Shown piece after piece: positions 10,424 through 19,388 of a stretch of DNA of 64,000 nt; the stretch's first letter is position 1; the number at the start of each line of letters is the position of its first letter. The notes below the pieces were generated by a model. That model made no database searches, was not told where the DNA came from, and was given only the letters and a program-made list of their open reading frames with translations. The stretch spans positions 248,001 through 312,000 of the forward strand of contig JAZGVH010000002.1 of NCBI GenBank assembly GCA_039889245.1, written 5' to 3'. The stretch comes from Dermatophilaceae bacterium Soc4.6 (GTDB taxonomy: Bacteria; Actinomycetota; Actinomycetes; Actinomycetales; Dermatophilaceae). The position numbers and the translations under genes were made by a program.

Positions 10424-11611
10424 TCAGCGCTTGGGCGGCTGCTCCCACGGCTGCCCCGGCTGCGGCTGTCCGTAGGTCTGTGGCGAGGCCGGGCGCTCTT
10501 CGTCCGTCTGCTCGTCCGCCGGGACGAAGCCCGTCGGGCCGGGGGTCGCCACCGGGCGGCGCACTCCCGTGGCTGACGCGTGCCCAGCAGCCTCGGCGCT
10601 GGCCGCGCCGGCCTGCTCTCGGGCCTCGGCGAGGGCCTTGGCCGGGTCCGCCAGGGCGGTGTCGGCGAAGGCGTTGTCCTCCGGGCCGAAGTCCTCGAGG
10701 GCCAAGCTCTCCTCCTCGTCGTCGCCCGCGACGGACTTGTCGCCGCCCAGGGCCCCGCTGATTCCCCGCAAGGCGTCCGTGACCTCCGACGGGATGATCC
10801 ACATCTTGTTGGAGTCACCGCGGGCCAGCTGGGGCAGCACCTGGAGGTACTGGTAGGCCAGCAGGCGCTGGGTGGGCTTGCCCCGGTGGATGGCGGCGAA
10901 GACCTGGGTGATGGCCCTCGACTGACCCTGCGCCTCGAGGATGCGCGCCTGCGCCGAGCCCTCGGCCCGCAGGATCTGGCTCTGCTTCTCACCCTCGGCC
11001 GTCAGGATCTGGCTCTGCTTGACGCCTTCGGCGTTGAGGATGGCCGCTCGCCGGTCACGCTCGGCCCGCATCTGCTTCTCCATCGAGTCCTGCACCGAGT
11101 GGGGCGGGTCGATGGCCTTGAGCTCGACGCGGTTGACCCGGATGCCCCAACGGCCGGTCTCCTGGTCGAGCACGCCGCGCAGCTGGCCGTTGATCTGGTC
11201 ACGCGAGGTCAGGGTCTGCTCGAGGTCGAGCGACCCGATGACGTTGCGCAGCGTCGTGACGGTGAGCTGCTCGATACCGAAGATGTAGTTGGCGATCTCG
11301 TAGACCGCCGACTTGGCGTCGGTGACGGTGTAGTAGATGACGGTGTCGATGCTGACCACGAGGTTGTCCGACGTGATCACCGGCTGTGGCGGGAAGGTGA
11401 CGACCTGCTCGCGCAGGTCGATGTTGGCTCTCACCTTGTCGACGAACGGCACGAGCATGTGGAAGCCGTCGTCGAGGGTGCGGCTGTAGGAGCCGAGCCG
11501 CTCGATGATCTGGGCATTCTGCTGCGGCACGATGCGCACGGTGCGGAACAGCACCGTCGCGGCGAAGATGACGAGCGCGAGGACTACGACGAGTGTGATC
11601 ACGGTGCCCAC
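10424..11611 (-). CDS. SPFH domain (stomatin/prohibitin-like) membrane protein
   Basis: This 395-residue protein has one N-terminal membrane anchor (VITLVVVLALVIFAATVLF, residues 4-22) and a SPFH/band-7 domain at about 30-250 with QQNAQIIERLGSYSR and VVSIDTVIYYTVTDA. A helical region rich in Ala/Glu/Gln repeats (NAEGVKQSQILTAEGEKQSQ) follows, then a disordered Pro/Gln tail. Such proteins form large rings in membrane microdomains and act with NfeD partners, as here. The GTG at 11611 was chosen because GAGAGG lies 5 nt upstream; longer in-frame extension reads into non-coding sequence. It follows nfeD by 80 nt. Confidence 0.9.
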   Translation of the reverse strand: MGTVITLVVVLALVIFAATVLFRTVRIVPQQNAQIIERLGSYSRTLDDGFHMLVPFVDKVRANIDLREQVVTFPPQPVITSDNLVVSIDTVIYYTVTDAKSAVYEIANYIFGIEQLTVTTLRNVIGSLDLEQTLTSRDQINGQLRGVLDQETGRWGIRVNRVELKAIDPPHSVQDSMEKQMRAERDRRAAILNAEGVKQSQILTAEGEKQSQILRAEGSAQARILEAQGQSRAITQVFAAIHRGKPTQRLLAYQYLQVLPQLARGDSNKMWIIPSEVTDALRGISGALGGDKSVAGDDEEESLALEDFGPEDNAFADTALADPAKALAEAREQAGAASAEAAGHASATGVRRPVATPGPTGFVPADEQTDEERPASPQTYGQPQPGQPWEQPPKR

Positions 11612-11691
11612 TCCAACCTCTCTTCCGGCCGCCCCCGGGGTCGGCCCTTGCGTGACCGTCGCACCGATTGGTGGGGCGGGAGATCGGGTGG

Positions 11692-12195
11692 CTAGTCGCC
11701 GACCGGTGGCAGCGGTGAGTCCTGAGGAGTTGGTCCGATGGCCGGGCCAGGCACCGGTGGGGACCCGGGGCCGACGATGGCCGTGGCGCCGTCGATCCGC
11801 ACCACCGTGACCCGCTCGCCCGGCTGCGCGACGCGGTCCCCGACACTGCGGGCCGTCCACGTCTCGCCGCCGATGCGCACGCGGCCCGAGCTGGCGGTGA
11901 CCTCCTCGACCACGGTGCCCTCTCGGCCGGCATAGCTGGCCGTGCCCATCAGCACCCGGTCAGGGGTGGTGAAGCGGCGCTTGGCCAGCGGACGCACCAC
12001 CCCGAGCAGCAGACCGGCCGTGACGACGGCGAGCACCACCTGCAGGGGGAACCCGAGACCGAAGGCCGCTGCTGCGGCGCCACCGAGCGCTCCGCCCGCC
12101 AGCATGATGAAGACCAGGTCGACGGTGGCGGCCTCGATGGCACCGAGGGCGAGTGCGACACCGAGCCACACGAGCCAGCTGTTCTCCTCCAGCAC
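11692..12195 (-). CDS. NfeD family membrane protein
   Basis: This 167-residue protein of the short NfeD type has three or four closely spaced membrane helices (about residues 7-75) followed by a cytoplasmic OB-fold beta-barrel with GREGTVVEEVTASSGRVRIG (about 92-111). NfeD proteins partner SPFH proteins in membrane microdomain organisation or quality control, and the next gene is such a protein. The GTG at 12195 is preferred to the ATG at 12249. A TAGTGT box directly abuts the ATG, so the message would begin inside that longer frame and leave a leader of about 48 nt. Confidence 0.85.
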   Translation of the reverse strand: MLEENSWLVWLGVALALGAIEAATVDLVFIMLAGGALGGAAAAAFGLGFPLQVVLAVVTAGLLLGVVRPLAKRRFTTPDRVLMGTASYAGREGTVVEEVTASSGRVRIGGETWTARSVGDRVAQPGERVTVVRIDGATAIVGPGSPPVPGPAIGPTPQDSPLPPVGD

Positions 12196-12249
12196 CCGTC
12201 CACCCCCCGTGATCGTCTCGCCACCGGTGCACTCCGGTGCGACCCTCAT

Positions 12250-12255
12250 ACACTA
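12250..12255 (-). promoter_or_regulatory. -10 hexamer of the nfeD-SPFH operon
   Basis: Minus-strand TAGTGT. Expected transcription start about 12243, giving a leader of about 48 nt before the GTG at 12195. Confidence 0.4.
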
Positions 12256-12287
12256 CGACGAGCGGGAGGTGCGCGGGGTTCCGAGCC

Positions 12288-13076
12288 TCAGTCGGTTGCG
12301 GCGCGGGCCGACCACCGCTGCCCGTGGCGCTCGACCACGAGCGGAAGACCGAACGCCGTGCTGAGGTTCGCGGCCGTCAGGGTCGGCTCGAGCGGCCCGG
12401 CGGCCACGACCCTGCCCTCGCGAAGCAGGAGCACGTCGGTGAAGTGCGGAGGGATCTCCTCGACGTGGTGGGTCACGAGCACCAGCGCCGGGGCGTCCGT
12501 GTCGGCGGCCAGCGCGCCGAGCCGGCCGACGAGGTCCTCGCGTCCGCCGAGATCGAGACCCGCGGCGGGCTCGTCGAGCAGCATGACCTCGGGGTCGGCC
12601 ATCAGGGCACGGGCGATCTGGACCCGCTTGCGCTCCCCCTCGCTGAGGGTGCCGTAGGTCCGGTCGGCCAGGTGGCTGGCCCCGAGGTCGCCGAGCAGTT
12701 CCATCGCACGCTGGTAGTCGACGTCGTCGTAGTGCTCGCGCCAGCGCCCGAGGATGGCGTAGCTGGCGGTGACCACGACGTTGCCGACGATCTCGTCGTG
12801 CGGGATCCGCTCGGCCATCACCGCGCTCGAGAGCCCGATCCGCGGTCGCAGCTCGAAGACGTCGACCGCTCCGAGCACCTCCCCGAGGACCCCCACGACG
12901 CCACGCGTGGGGTGGATGCGGGCGGCAGCCAGCTGCAGCAGGGTCGTCTTGCCGGCGCCGTTGGGCCCCAGCACCACCCAGCGCTCCCCCTCTTCGACCT
13001 CCCAGGTCACGTCGTCGAGCAGCAGGGTGCCTCCGCGCTCGACGCAGACGCCTGCGAAGGCCAGGACGTCGCTCAT
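12288..13076 (-). CDS. ABC transporter ATP-binding protein
   Basis: This 262-residue stand-alone ATPase has Walker A GPNGAGKTTLL (about 37-47), the signature LSEGERKRVQIARAL (about 143-157), Walker B VMLLDEPAAGLDLGG and a switch histidine in LVTHHVEEIP. The LLDEPAAGLD and HVEEIP words resemble the ModF/YlmA-like group of ABC ATPases. No permease or binding protein gene is adjacent, so its role is open. A TACTGT box 8 nt before the ATG suggests a very short leader or none. It is divergent from the next gene. Confidence 0.88.
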   Translation of the reverse strand: MSDVLAFAGVCVERGGTLLLDDVTWEVEEGERWVVLGPNGAGKTTLLQLAAARIHPTRGVVGVLGEVLGAVDVFELRPRIGLSSAVMAERIPHDEIVGNVVVTASYAILGRWREHYDDVDYQRAMELLGDLGASHLADRTYGTLSEGERKRVQIARALMADPEVMLLDEPAAGLDLGGREDLVGRLGALAADTDAPALVLVTHHVEEIPPHFTDVLLLREGRVVAAGPLEPTLTAANLSTAFGLPLVVERHGQRWSARAATD

Positions 13077-13084
13077 GCGGCCCC

Positions 13085-13090
13085 ACAGTA
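13085..13090 (-). promoter_or_regulatory. -10 hexamer of the ABC ATPase gene
   Basis: Minus-strand TACTGT, 8 nt before the ATG at 13076. The spacing is slightly longer than the usual 6 nt. Confidence 0.4.
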
Positions 13091-13167
13091 GACGAGCGGA
13101 CCTCCGGTGCGGACAGCGGCTCGCCGGGACCGGCCGCCCCGCACACCGGACGGTGCCGCCGGCGAAC

Positions 13168-13173
13168 TACCGT
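13168..13173 (+). promoter_or_regulatory. -10 hexamer of the hypothetical/WcbI-like operon (leaderless type)
   Basis: TACCGT ends 6 nt before the GTG at 13180 and supports that start rather than one of the earlier in-frame codons. Confidence 0.5.
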
Positions 13174-13179
13174 GGCTCG

Positions 13180-13950
13180 GTGTCCTCTTTGCCGCTCTCC
13201 GTCCGCACTGCCCTGTGGGTGACCGCGGCGTGGCACGGTCACGGTGGGCTGACCGACCTCGACGAGGCCATCGCCGCGGCCCACCCCGACCTCGACCACG
13301 TCGAGGGAGACCTCGGTCGGGTCGTGGTGTGGCGTGAGCTCGGCGAGAGCGCCCTGCTGGTTGCCCTGCCCCGACCGGGCGACGTCTCCGGGATGCCGCG
13401 CACCGCTCCCGACGCCGCGGCCGCCGCCGCCGCGGCCGGCGAGTGCGTCTTCGTGGCCGGTGTGGGTGGCCTGCTCGTGCCCGAGCTGGCGGTCTTCGGG
13501 TCGGAGGGTGACGAGGGCACGATGGCGCGGTGGTCGGCCCACGACGCCGAGCCCGTGGCCAGGCACGTGCTCGAGTCCCTCGACCTGAGCGACCTCGAGC
13601 GCTCGCTGGCCCGCGCTGTGGCCGACGGCGCCGAGTCGCTCGAGTCCGTGGAGGGCCGACCCTGGACGCCGGGGCCCCGCGAGGACGCCGACCGGGCCCT
13701 CGGCGCGGCCGTGTGGGGCCTGCCGGGCGGTCTCCCGCCGCGGGCGGTGCGGGTCATGACCACGGCCGCGCGCCTGGGGGTGATCGCCGACGAGGGCCTG
13801 GCTCTGTCCGCCGCAGGCCCGGCCCTCGATGTGCACACCTCCGGGCACCGCGAGCTCAGTCTGCGGCGGCTCGCCGTGGCGGCCGACCACGCCCTCGCCG
13901 GCGCGACCAACGTGGCCGTGATGAGCATCGCCGGCTGGCGGCCGGCGTGA
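13180..13950 (+). CDS. Hypothetical protein, coupled to a WcbI-like gene
   Basis: I do not recognise this 256-residue protein. It is soluble, acidic and Ala-rich, with no signal peptide or membrane helix. A Gly-rich segment ECVFVAGVGGLLVPELAVFG (about 88-107) and WTPGPREDADRALGAAVWGL (about 165-184) are the most distinctive stretches and could help a profile search. The frame is open about 410 nt upstream, but that part overlaps the divergent ABC gene. The GTG at 13180 with its leaderless promoter is preferred. The TGA overlaps the GTG of the next gene in GTGA, so the two are coupled. Confidence 0.75.
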   Translation: MSSLPLSVRTALWVTAAWHGHGGLTDLDEAIAAAHPDLDHVEGDLGRVVVWRELGESALLVALPRPGDVSGMPRTAPDAAAAAAAAGECVFVAGVGGLLVPELAVFGSEGDEGTMARWSAHDAEPVARHVLESLDLSDLERSLARAVADGAESLESVEGRPWTPGPREDADRALGAAVWGLPGGLPPRAVRVMTTAARLGVIADEGLALSAAGPALDVHTSGHRELSLRRLAVAADHALAGATNVAVMSIAGWRPA

Positions 13951-14984
13951 CCCCCGGCGTGACCCCCGGCGCGACGAGGGGCGCGACGACCGCCGGGCCC
14001 GGCTCCGGGCCCGGCGACGGGCGCCGTCGGCACTACGCGGACTTCTACGACGGGCTCGGCTCCGACGCCGACCGGACCTCGCGCCGACCGGTGCTCGCGG
14101 TGGTGGGCAACTGCCAGGCCGAGTCGCTGCGGCTGGTGCTCGAGGACGACGACCTGCGCACCGTGCGGGTCCCGGCCGTGCACGAGTGGACCGCCGACGA
14201 CCTCGGGCCGCTCCGCGCGCTGCTGCCCCGGCTCGACCTGCTCGTCACCCAGCCCGTGGCCGCCGGCTACCGCGGCCTGCCGATCGGCACGCGGCAGCTG
14301 CTGGCGCACACGTCACCGACGCTGCGTCAGGTGCTCGTCCCGAGCCTGCGGTATGCCGGTCGCTCCCCCCACCACGTGCTCGTCCACCCCCCGCACCTGC
14401 CGCAGCCCGACCCGCCGGTGGTGCCCTACCACGACCTTCGGACCGTGGTGCGGGCCGCGTGGGCAGGGGTCGGTCAGGCCGCTCCCCCCACGCCACGGCT
14501 CACCCGGGCGGCGGTGCTGGCTGTGGCTGCCGACTCCGTGGCCGAGCTGCGACGGCGCGAGGCGCAGCACGGGACCCTCGTCGCCAGCGACCTGCTCGAG
14601 ATCGCCGCGCGCCCGCAGATGCGCACCATCAACCACCCGGGCAACGACCTCTTCGCCGCGATGGCGGTGAGGATCCGGGCCGCCCTGGGGCTCGCAGCCC
14701 GCCCGACCCGGCTGACCCGACCGCTGCTCAACGGCCTCCACGCCCCGGTCGAGCCTGCGGTCGCCGACGTCTTCGGCGACGTCGCCGCTCGAGCGGGGTG
14801 GGTGGTCGAGGGTGCGGTGGTCGACGTCGAGACGATCGAGGCGGCCCAGCTGCGTTGGTACGAGGGGCGGCCGGACGTCGTCGCCGAGATCGTGGGCCGA
14901 TCGGAGCGCCAGCTGGCGCACCTCGGACTCGTGGCGCCGAGGTCTGAGCGGTGGACCGAGGCTCAGCCCAGCACCGAGCGGTAG
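13947..14984 (+). CDS. WcbI-like polysaccharide biosynthesis putative acetyltransferase
   Basis: This 345-residue protein has the VVGNCQAESLRLVL motif (about residues 50-63) at the start of the catalytic domain, followed by a long alpha/beta region with HTSPTLRQVLVPSLRYAG and HHVLVHPPHLPQPDPPVVPY, as in the WcbI family. In Burkholderia, WcbI takes part in capsule modification; here the substrate is unknown and no capsule cluster is near. The first 40 residues are low-complexity, partly from a 12-bp DNA repeat (GTGACCCCCGGC twice at 13947-13970), so a GTG at 13959 is an alternative start. The 3' end overlaps convergent glgA by 22 nt. Confidence 0.7.
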   Translation: MTPGVTPGATRGATTAGPGSGPGDGRRRHYADFYDGLGSDADRTSRRPVLAVVGNCQAESLRLVLEDDDLRTVRVPAVHEWTADDLGPLRALLPRLDLLVTQPVAAGYRGLPIGTRQLLAHTSPTLRQVLVPSLRYAGRSPHHVLVHPPHLPQPDPPVVPYHDLRTVVRAAWAGVGQAAPPTPRLTRAAVLAVAADSVAELRRREAQHGTLVASDLLEIAARPQMRTINHPGNDLFAAMAVRIRAALGLAARPTRLTRPLLNGLHAPVEPAVADVFGDVAARAGWVVEGAVVDVETIEAAQLRWYEGRPDVVAEIVGRSERQLAHLGLVAPRSERWTEAQPSTER

Positions 14985-16153
14985 ACCTCCAGGGTCCGGT
15001 CGCCGATGGTCGCCCAGGAGAAGCTGTCGATGGCCCGCTGTCGACCGGCACGACCCATTCGCCGGGCTCGATCGGGGTCGGAGACGGCGTTGGTGAGGGC
15101 GGCCGCGAGGTCCGAGACGAAGCGCTCCGGGTCGACCGGGATACCACTGCCGTCGGTCACCTGATCGATGGGCACGAGCCAGCCGGTCTCGCCGTCGACG
15201 ACCACCTCGGGGATGCCCCCGGTGGCGGTCGCCACGACGGCGAGCTCGCAGGCCATGGCCTCGAGGTTGACGATGCCGAGCGGCTCGTAGACCGACGGGC
15301 ACGCGAAAACCGTTGCCGCAGAAAGGATCGCGACCACCTGTGCTCGGGGCAGCATCTCCTGGATCCAGACGATCCCGTCGCGGTGGGCACGCAGCTCGGC
15401 CACGAGCCCCTCGACCTCGGCGAGGATCTCGGGGGTGTCCGGGGCGCCGGCGCACAGCACGAGCTGCACCTCCGGCGGGAGGGCGGCGGCCGCGCGGAGC
15501 AGGTAGGGCAGACCCTTCTGACGCGTGATGCGCCCGACGAAGACGACCGACGGCCGGTCGGGGTCGATCCCGTGGCTGCGCACGACGTCGAGGTCGTCCG
15601 CCTTCTGCCAGAGCTGCGAGTCGATCCCGTTGTGCACGACGTGGACCCGGCCGGGATCGAGCGAGGGATAGCTGGCGAGGATGTCGGCTCGCATCCCGGC
15701 GCTGACGGCGACGACGGCCGCGGCGGCCTCGTAGGCGGTGCGCTCGGCGAAGGAGGAGACGCGGTAGCCACCGCCCAGCTGCTCGGCCTTCCACGGTCGC
15801 ATCGGCTCCAGGGAGTGGGCGGTGACGACGTGTGGCATGCCGCCGAGCAACGACGCCACGTGGCCACCGAAGTTGGCGTACCAGGTGTGCGAGTGGACGA
15901 GGTCGGCCCCCACGCAGTCCTGCGCCATGGTGAGGTCGACGCCGAGCGTCTGCAGGGCCGGGTTCGCGGTGCTCAGCTCGGCGAGGTCGGCGTAGGCGGA
16001 CGTGCCTGCCTCGTCGCGCGGCGCACCGAAGCAGCGCACCTGCACGTCGATGTCGCCGCGCTCGCGCAGGGCCCGCACGAGCTCGGCCACATGGACCCCC
16101 GCGCCGCCGTAGACCGCCGGGGGGTACTCCTTGCTCAGGATGTCAACGCGCAC
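14963..16153 (-). CDS. glgA: Glycogen synthase, actinobacterial GT4 type
   Basis: This 396-residue retaining glycosyltransferase uses ADP-glucose. In actinobacteria this type extends glycogen or makes maltose-1-phosphate (the mycobacterial GlgM reaction). Features are LSKEYPPAVYGGAGVHV at the N-terminus, the donor-site segment GRITRQKGLPYLLRA (about 207-221) and the E-x7-E motif YEPLGIVNLEAMACE (about 300-314). The GTG at 16153 was chosen because it lies 7 nt after a TAGGGT box; the earlier GTG at 16162 overlaps that box. It is divergent from glgC, which supplies its substrate. Confidence 0.93.
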   Translation of the reverse strand: MRVDILSKEYPPAVYGGAGVHVAELVRALRERGDIDVQVRCFGAPRDEAGTSAYADLAELSTANPALQTLGVDLTMAQDCVGADLVHSHTWYANFGGHVASLLGGMPHVVTAHSLEPMRPWKAEQLGGGYRVSSFAERTAYEAAAAVVAVSAGMRADILASYPSLDPGRVHVVHNGIDSQLWQKADDLDVVRSHGIDPDRPSVVFVGRITRQKGLPYLLRAAAALPPEVQLVLCAGAPDTPEILAEVEGLVAELRAHRDGIVWIQEMLPRAQVVAILSAATVFACPSVYEPLGIVNLEAMACELAVVATATGGIPEVVVDGETGWLVPIDQVTDGSGIPVDPERFVSDLAAALTNAVSDPDRARRMGRAGRQRAIDSFSWATIGDRTLEVYRSVLG

Positions 16154-16160
16154 GCACCGC

Positions 16161-16166
16161 ACCCTA
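16161..16166 (-). promoter_or_regulatory. -10 hexamer of glgA (leaderless type)
   Basis: Minus-strand TAGGGT, 7 nt before the GTG at 16153. The glgA and glgC boxes face away from each other about 75 bp apart, so both could respond to one regulator; no clear operator was seen. Confidence 0.5.
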
Positions 16167-16239
16167 GTGCGCAGGGGGCGCCGCTGGAAGCCTGTCCATC
16201 ACTGCGGCCAGCCACTCGCGTGGGACCGCCTCACCGACC

Positions 16240-16245
16240 TAAGGT
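16240..16245 (+). promoter_or_regulatory. -10 hexamer of glgC (leaderless type)
   Basis: TAAGGT ends 6 nt before the ATG at 16252. Confidence 0.5.
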
Positions 16246-16251
16246 GAGCCC

Positions 16252-17505
16252 ATGGCGCGACGGACGCAGAATGCAAAGGTGCTGGCGATCGTCCTGGCTG
16301 GCGGCGAGGGCAAGCGACTGATGCCCTTGACCGCCGACCGGGCAAAACCCGCGGTGCCCTTCGGCGGGATCTATCGGCTGGTCGACTTCGCCCTGTCGAA
16401 CGTCGTCAACAGCGGGTACCTCAAGGTGGTCGTGCTGACGCAGTACAAGTCGCACAGCCTCGACAAGCACGTCACGTCGCTGTGGCGCATGTCGACGCTC
16501 CTCGGCAACTACGTCGCCCCGGTCCCTGCCCAGCAACGCGTCGGGAAGAACTGGTACCTCGGCAGCGCCGACGCCATCTTCCAGAGCCTGAACCTCCTGG
16601 CGGACGACAGGCCCGACATCGTCGTGGTGGTGGGCGCCGACCACGTCTACCGCATGGACTTCTCGCAGATGGTCGACCAGCACATCGAGACGGGGGCCGG
16701 CGTCACGGTCGCAGCCATCCGTCAGCCCATCGAGCTCGCCGACCAGTTCGGCGTGATCGAGGTCGACGACGACGACCGGCGCAAGATCGGCAAGTTCCGC
16801 GAGAAGCCGACCGACGCCAAGGGTCTGCCCGACGCCCCGCACGAGGTCCTCGCGTCGATGGGCAACTACGTCTTCGACGCCGACGTGCTCATCGACGCCG
16901 TCACCAGCGACCACACGCTCGAGGGCAGCAAGCACGACATGGGTGGAGACATCGTGCCCGCGTTCGTGCGCGACGACCGCGGCTACGTCTACGACTTCAA
17001 GGACAACGTCGTGCCCGGGTCGACCGAGCGCGACCAGGGCTACTGGCGTGACGTCGGCACGATGGACTCGTACTACGACGCCAACATGGACCTCATCTCG
17101 GTGCACCCCGTCTTCAACCTCTACAACTACGAGTGGCCGATCTACACCTCCACCGGCTCCCTGCCTCCGGCGAAGTTCGTGCACGGGCACGGCGACCGCG
17201 TGGGGGAGGCCCGCAACTCGGCCGTCTCCCCCGGTGTGGTGATCAGCGGTGGTCAGGTGTCGGGCTCGGTCATCGCCCCGCGGGTCAACGTGCACTCCTA
17301 CGCCTCGATCAGCGACAGCGTGATCCTCGACGGCGTCGACGTGGGCCGCTACGCCACCATCCGCCGCGCGATCGTCGACAAGAACGTCGTCGTGCCCGAG
17401 CACGCCGAGATCGGGGTCGACCACGACCACGACCGGGCGCGCGGGTTCTGGGTCACCGAGTCCGGCCTCACCGTCGTGGGCAAGGGCCAGACGGTCACCC
17501 CCTGA
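16252..17505 (+). CDS. glgC: Glucose-1-phosphate adenylyltransferase
   Basis: GlgC makes ADP-glucose from ATP and glucose-1-phosphate, the committed step of glycogen synthesis. The 417-residue length is normal. The N-terminal nucleotidyltransferase motif [19 protein letters not shown] (about 13-31) is intact, as are the substrate-binding segments [18 protein letters not shown] and FREKPTD. A left-handed beta-helix with hexapeptide-like repeats forms the C-terminus (about 300-400). It is divergent from glgA. Confidence 0.97.
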   Translation: MARRTQNAKVLAIVLAGGEGKRLMPLTADRAKPAVPFGGIYRLVDFALSNVVNSGYLKVVVLTQYKSHSLDKHVTSLWRMSTLLGNYVAPVPAQQRVGKNWYLGSADAIFQSLNLLADDRPDIVVVVGADHVYRMDFSQMVDQHIETGAGVTVAAIRQPIELADQFGVIEVDDDDRRKIGKFREKPTDAKGLPDAPHEVLASMGNYVFDADVLIDAVTSDHTLEGSKHDMGGDIVPAFVRDDRGYVYDFKDNVVPGSTERDQGYWRDVGTMDSYYDANMDLISVHPVFNLYNYEWPIYTSTGSLPPAKFVHGHGDRVGEARNSAVSPGVVISGGQVSGSVIAPRVNVHSYASISDSVILDGVDVGRYATIRRAIVDKNVVVPEHAEIGVDHDHDRARGFWVTESGLTVVGKGQTVTP

Positions 17506-17535
17506 CCCGCCCGAGCCACCTGAGACCCTAGGGCC

Positions 17536-18198
17536 GTGACCATCGACGACGCCTCTGCCGACCCGGCCCTGGTGCCGTCGACGCCGACGGACAGCAACGC
17601 CCGCACCCTCGCCGTCTACGAGGCGCACGCCGAGCAGTATGCCGAGCAGACCGAGAGCTCGGGCTCGATCGCTCACCGGACGTTCCTGCGCCGACTCGCC
17701 CGCGTCTCGCCTCCCGGCGAGGTGCTCGAGGTCGGCAGCGCGCAGGGGCGCGACGCGGCATACCTCGAGCAGCACGGACGCAGGGTGCGCCGCACCGACG
17801 GCTCGCGCGCCTTCGTCGCGATGCTGCGGTCCCAGGGGCACGACGCCGACGTGCTCAACCTGCTCACCGACGACCTCATCGACACCACCCACGGCCCGTA
17901 TGCCGCCGTGCTCGCCAACGCCGTGCTGCTCCACTTCACGCCCAACGAGCTGTCGCTCGTGCTGGCCAAGATCGCGGGGGCCCTCGTCCCGGGCGGGGTG
18001 CTCGGCTTCAGCGTCAAGGTCGGCGACGGCACCGAGTGGAGCGACCACAAGCTCGGGGTGCCGCGCTTCTACCAGTACTGGAGGGGCGAGCCGCTCCAGG
18101 AGCGGGTGGAGGCAGCGGGATTCGTCGACGTGGACCTCGAGCTCGACGACGGCGCACCCTGGAGCTGGTACTTCGTCGTGGCTCGCACCCCCGGCTGA
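17536..18198 (+). CDS. Class I SAM-dependent methyltransferase
   Basis: This 220-residue methyltransferase has the SAM-binding motif I EVLEVGSAQGRDAAYL (about 63-78), the motif II region RRTDGSRAFVAML and the post-motif TPNELSLVLAKIAGALVPGG. The target molecule is unknown. The GTG start lies 30 nt after glgC. TAGGGC at 17529 is only 1 nt from the GTG and therefore does not fit the leaderless spacing; the gene may be read through from glgC. Confidence 0.85.
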   Translation: MTIDDASADPALVPSTPTDSNARTLAVYEAHAEQYAEQTESSGSIAHRTFLRRLARVSPPGEVLEVGSAQGRDAAYLEQHGRRVRRTDGSRAFVAMLRSQGHDADVLNLLTDDLIDTTHGPYAAVLANAVLLHFTPNELSLVLAKIAGALVPGGVLGFSVKVGDGTEWSDHKLGVPRFYQYWRGEPLQERVEAAGFVDVDLELDDGAPWSWYFVVARTPG

Positions 18199-18257
18199 CC
18201 ACGACACGGGCGGTGCCCGACGAGCGTGCCGCATACCCAACAGGCAGGATGTGCCGT

Positions 18258-19085
18258 ATGCCGCCCGCCCGCATCGCCGTCCAGGTCCAGCCCCAGCACG
18301 CGTCGTACGACGACCTGCGCCGCACGTGCGCGACCCTGGAGGAGCTGGGGGTCGACATGCTGCTCAACTGGGACCACTTCTTCCCCCTCGGCGGCGACCC
18401 GGACGGGCTGCACTTCGAGTGCTGGACCATGCTCGCGGCCTGGGCCGAGGCGACCGAGCGGGTCGAGATCGGCGCGCTGGTGACGTGCAACAGCTATCGC
18501 AACCCGCAGCTGCTCGCCGACATGGCGCGCACGGTCGACCACATCAGCGCCCGTGGCGGCGAGGGGCGGCTGGTGCTCGGCATCGGGTCGGGCTGGGCCG
18601 AGCGCGACTACGTGGAGTACGGCTACCCCTTCGGCACCGCGGGCAGCCGGCTCGACGACCTCGCCCGCGACCTGCCACTGATCAAGGGACGGTGGTCGCA
18701 GCTCAACCCCGCCCCCACCCGCGACATCCCCGTGCTCATCGGTGGCGGCGGCGAGAAGAAGACACTGCGCATCGTGGCCGAGCACGCCGACATCTGGCAC
18801 ACCTTCGGAGGGCCGGACACGGTGGCGCACAAGCGTTCAGTCCTCGACCGGTGGTGCGCCGAGGTGGGCCGCGACCCCGGTGCGATCACCACCTCGGCCG
18901 GGGTCGCCCCCACGCCGGGGCGGATGCGCGAGGAGGTGGAGAGCTACTCCACCAACGCTCAGGCACTGCACGCCGTGGGGGTGCGGCTGTTCACCATCGG
19001 CATCTCCGGTGAGGAGCACGACGACCCGCGGTCACTGGCCAAGGTGCGCGAGCTGGTGGACTGGCGCGACGGCGTCAACGCCTGA
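18258..19085 (+). CDS. LLM class F420-dependent oxidoreductase
   Basis: This 275-residue TIM-barrel protein of the luciferase-like monooxygenase superfamily has the actinobacterial F420-dependent subtype features: LLNWDHFFPLGGDPDGLHFE near residue 35 and an RLVLGIGSGWAERDYVEYGY core (about 100-119). Members transfer hydride with coenzyme F420 or flavin; the substrate is unknown. The ATG at 18258 is chosen over the in-frame ATG at 18249 because it lies 7 nt after CAGGAT, which may be a weak -10 of the leaderless type. The frame is open upstream only as a shadow of the methyltransferase. Confidence 0.85.
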   Translation: MPPARIAVQVQPQHASYDDLRRTCATLEELGVDMLLNWDHFFPLGGDPDGLHFECWTMLAAWAEATERVEIGALVTCNSYRNPQLLADMARTVDHISARGGEGRLVLGIGSGWAERDYVEYGYPFGTAGSRLDDLARDLPLIKGRWSQLNPAPTRDIPVLIGGGGEKKTLRIVAEHADIWHTFGGPDTVAHKRSVLDRWCAEVGRDPGAITTSAGVAPTPGRMREEVESYSTNAQALHAVGVRLFTIGISGEEHDDPRSLAKVRELVDWRDGVNA

Positions 19086-19137
19086 CCGGCGCGATCCTGA
19101 CGGGCGCGATCCTGACGGGCGCGATCCTGACGGGCGC
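19086..19137. repeat. 15-bp tandem repeat, 3.5 copies
   Basis: Unit CGGGCGCGATCCTGA is repeated at 19086-19100 (one mismatch), 19101-19115 and 19116-19130, plus 7 nt of a fourth copy. It starts directly after the stop of the LLM oxidoreductase. No function is evident; it looks like slippage-prone intergenic DNA. Confidence 0.9.
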
Positions 19138-19388
19138 CGTCCGAGGGTCGGCGCCTGACGCGTGACCCCGCCTGTGGGCCAGCGCCACGCGGTCGGGTCA
19201 GCGCGTGCCCGCAGTGGGGACCGCAGGCGCAGAGCCCCTGGAGGACGTCTGCGACCTGCTGGGGTCGAGGCGGCGGCAGGTGGCGCGACCGACGTTGAGC
19301 TCGCAGCGGGTCGTCGACGCCGCCAGGGCCCCTCAGCCTCCGGGGCGTGCTCGAGCCGGGTAGGCAAGGCGGCCGCCGGGCACACCGG
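19138..19388. other. Non-coding gap between LLM oxidoreductase and HNH gene
   Basis: About 250 bp without a supportable gene. A 95-codon plus-strand frame starting with GTG at 19162 is Arg/Ala-rich low-complexity and runs through the terminator and into the antisense of the HNH gene, so I do not accept it. Nothing else was recognised. Confidence 0.5.

Noticed and set aside
17529-17534. TAGGGC as promoter of the methyltransferase gene
   Set aside because: Only 1 nt separates it from the GTG, and the last base is not T. Spacing does not fit the other leaderless promoters.
16231-18240. 669-codon open frame on the minus strand
   Set aside because: It lies fully antisense to glgC and the methyltransferase, both with clear motifs. 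Long antisense frames are expected at this GC content; the translation is low-complexity (His, Val, Asp, Gly) with no domain.
19086-19137. Tandem repeat as a possible CRISPR array
   Set aside because: Units are 15 bp and directly adjacent, with no spacers and no cas gene nearby.
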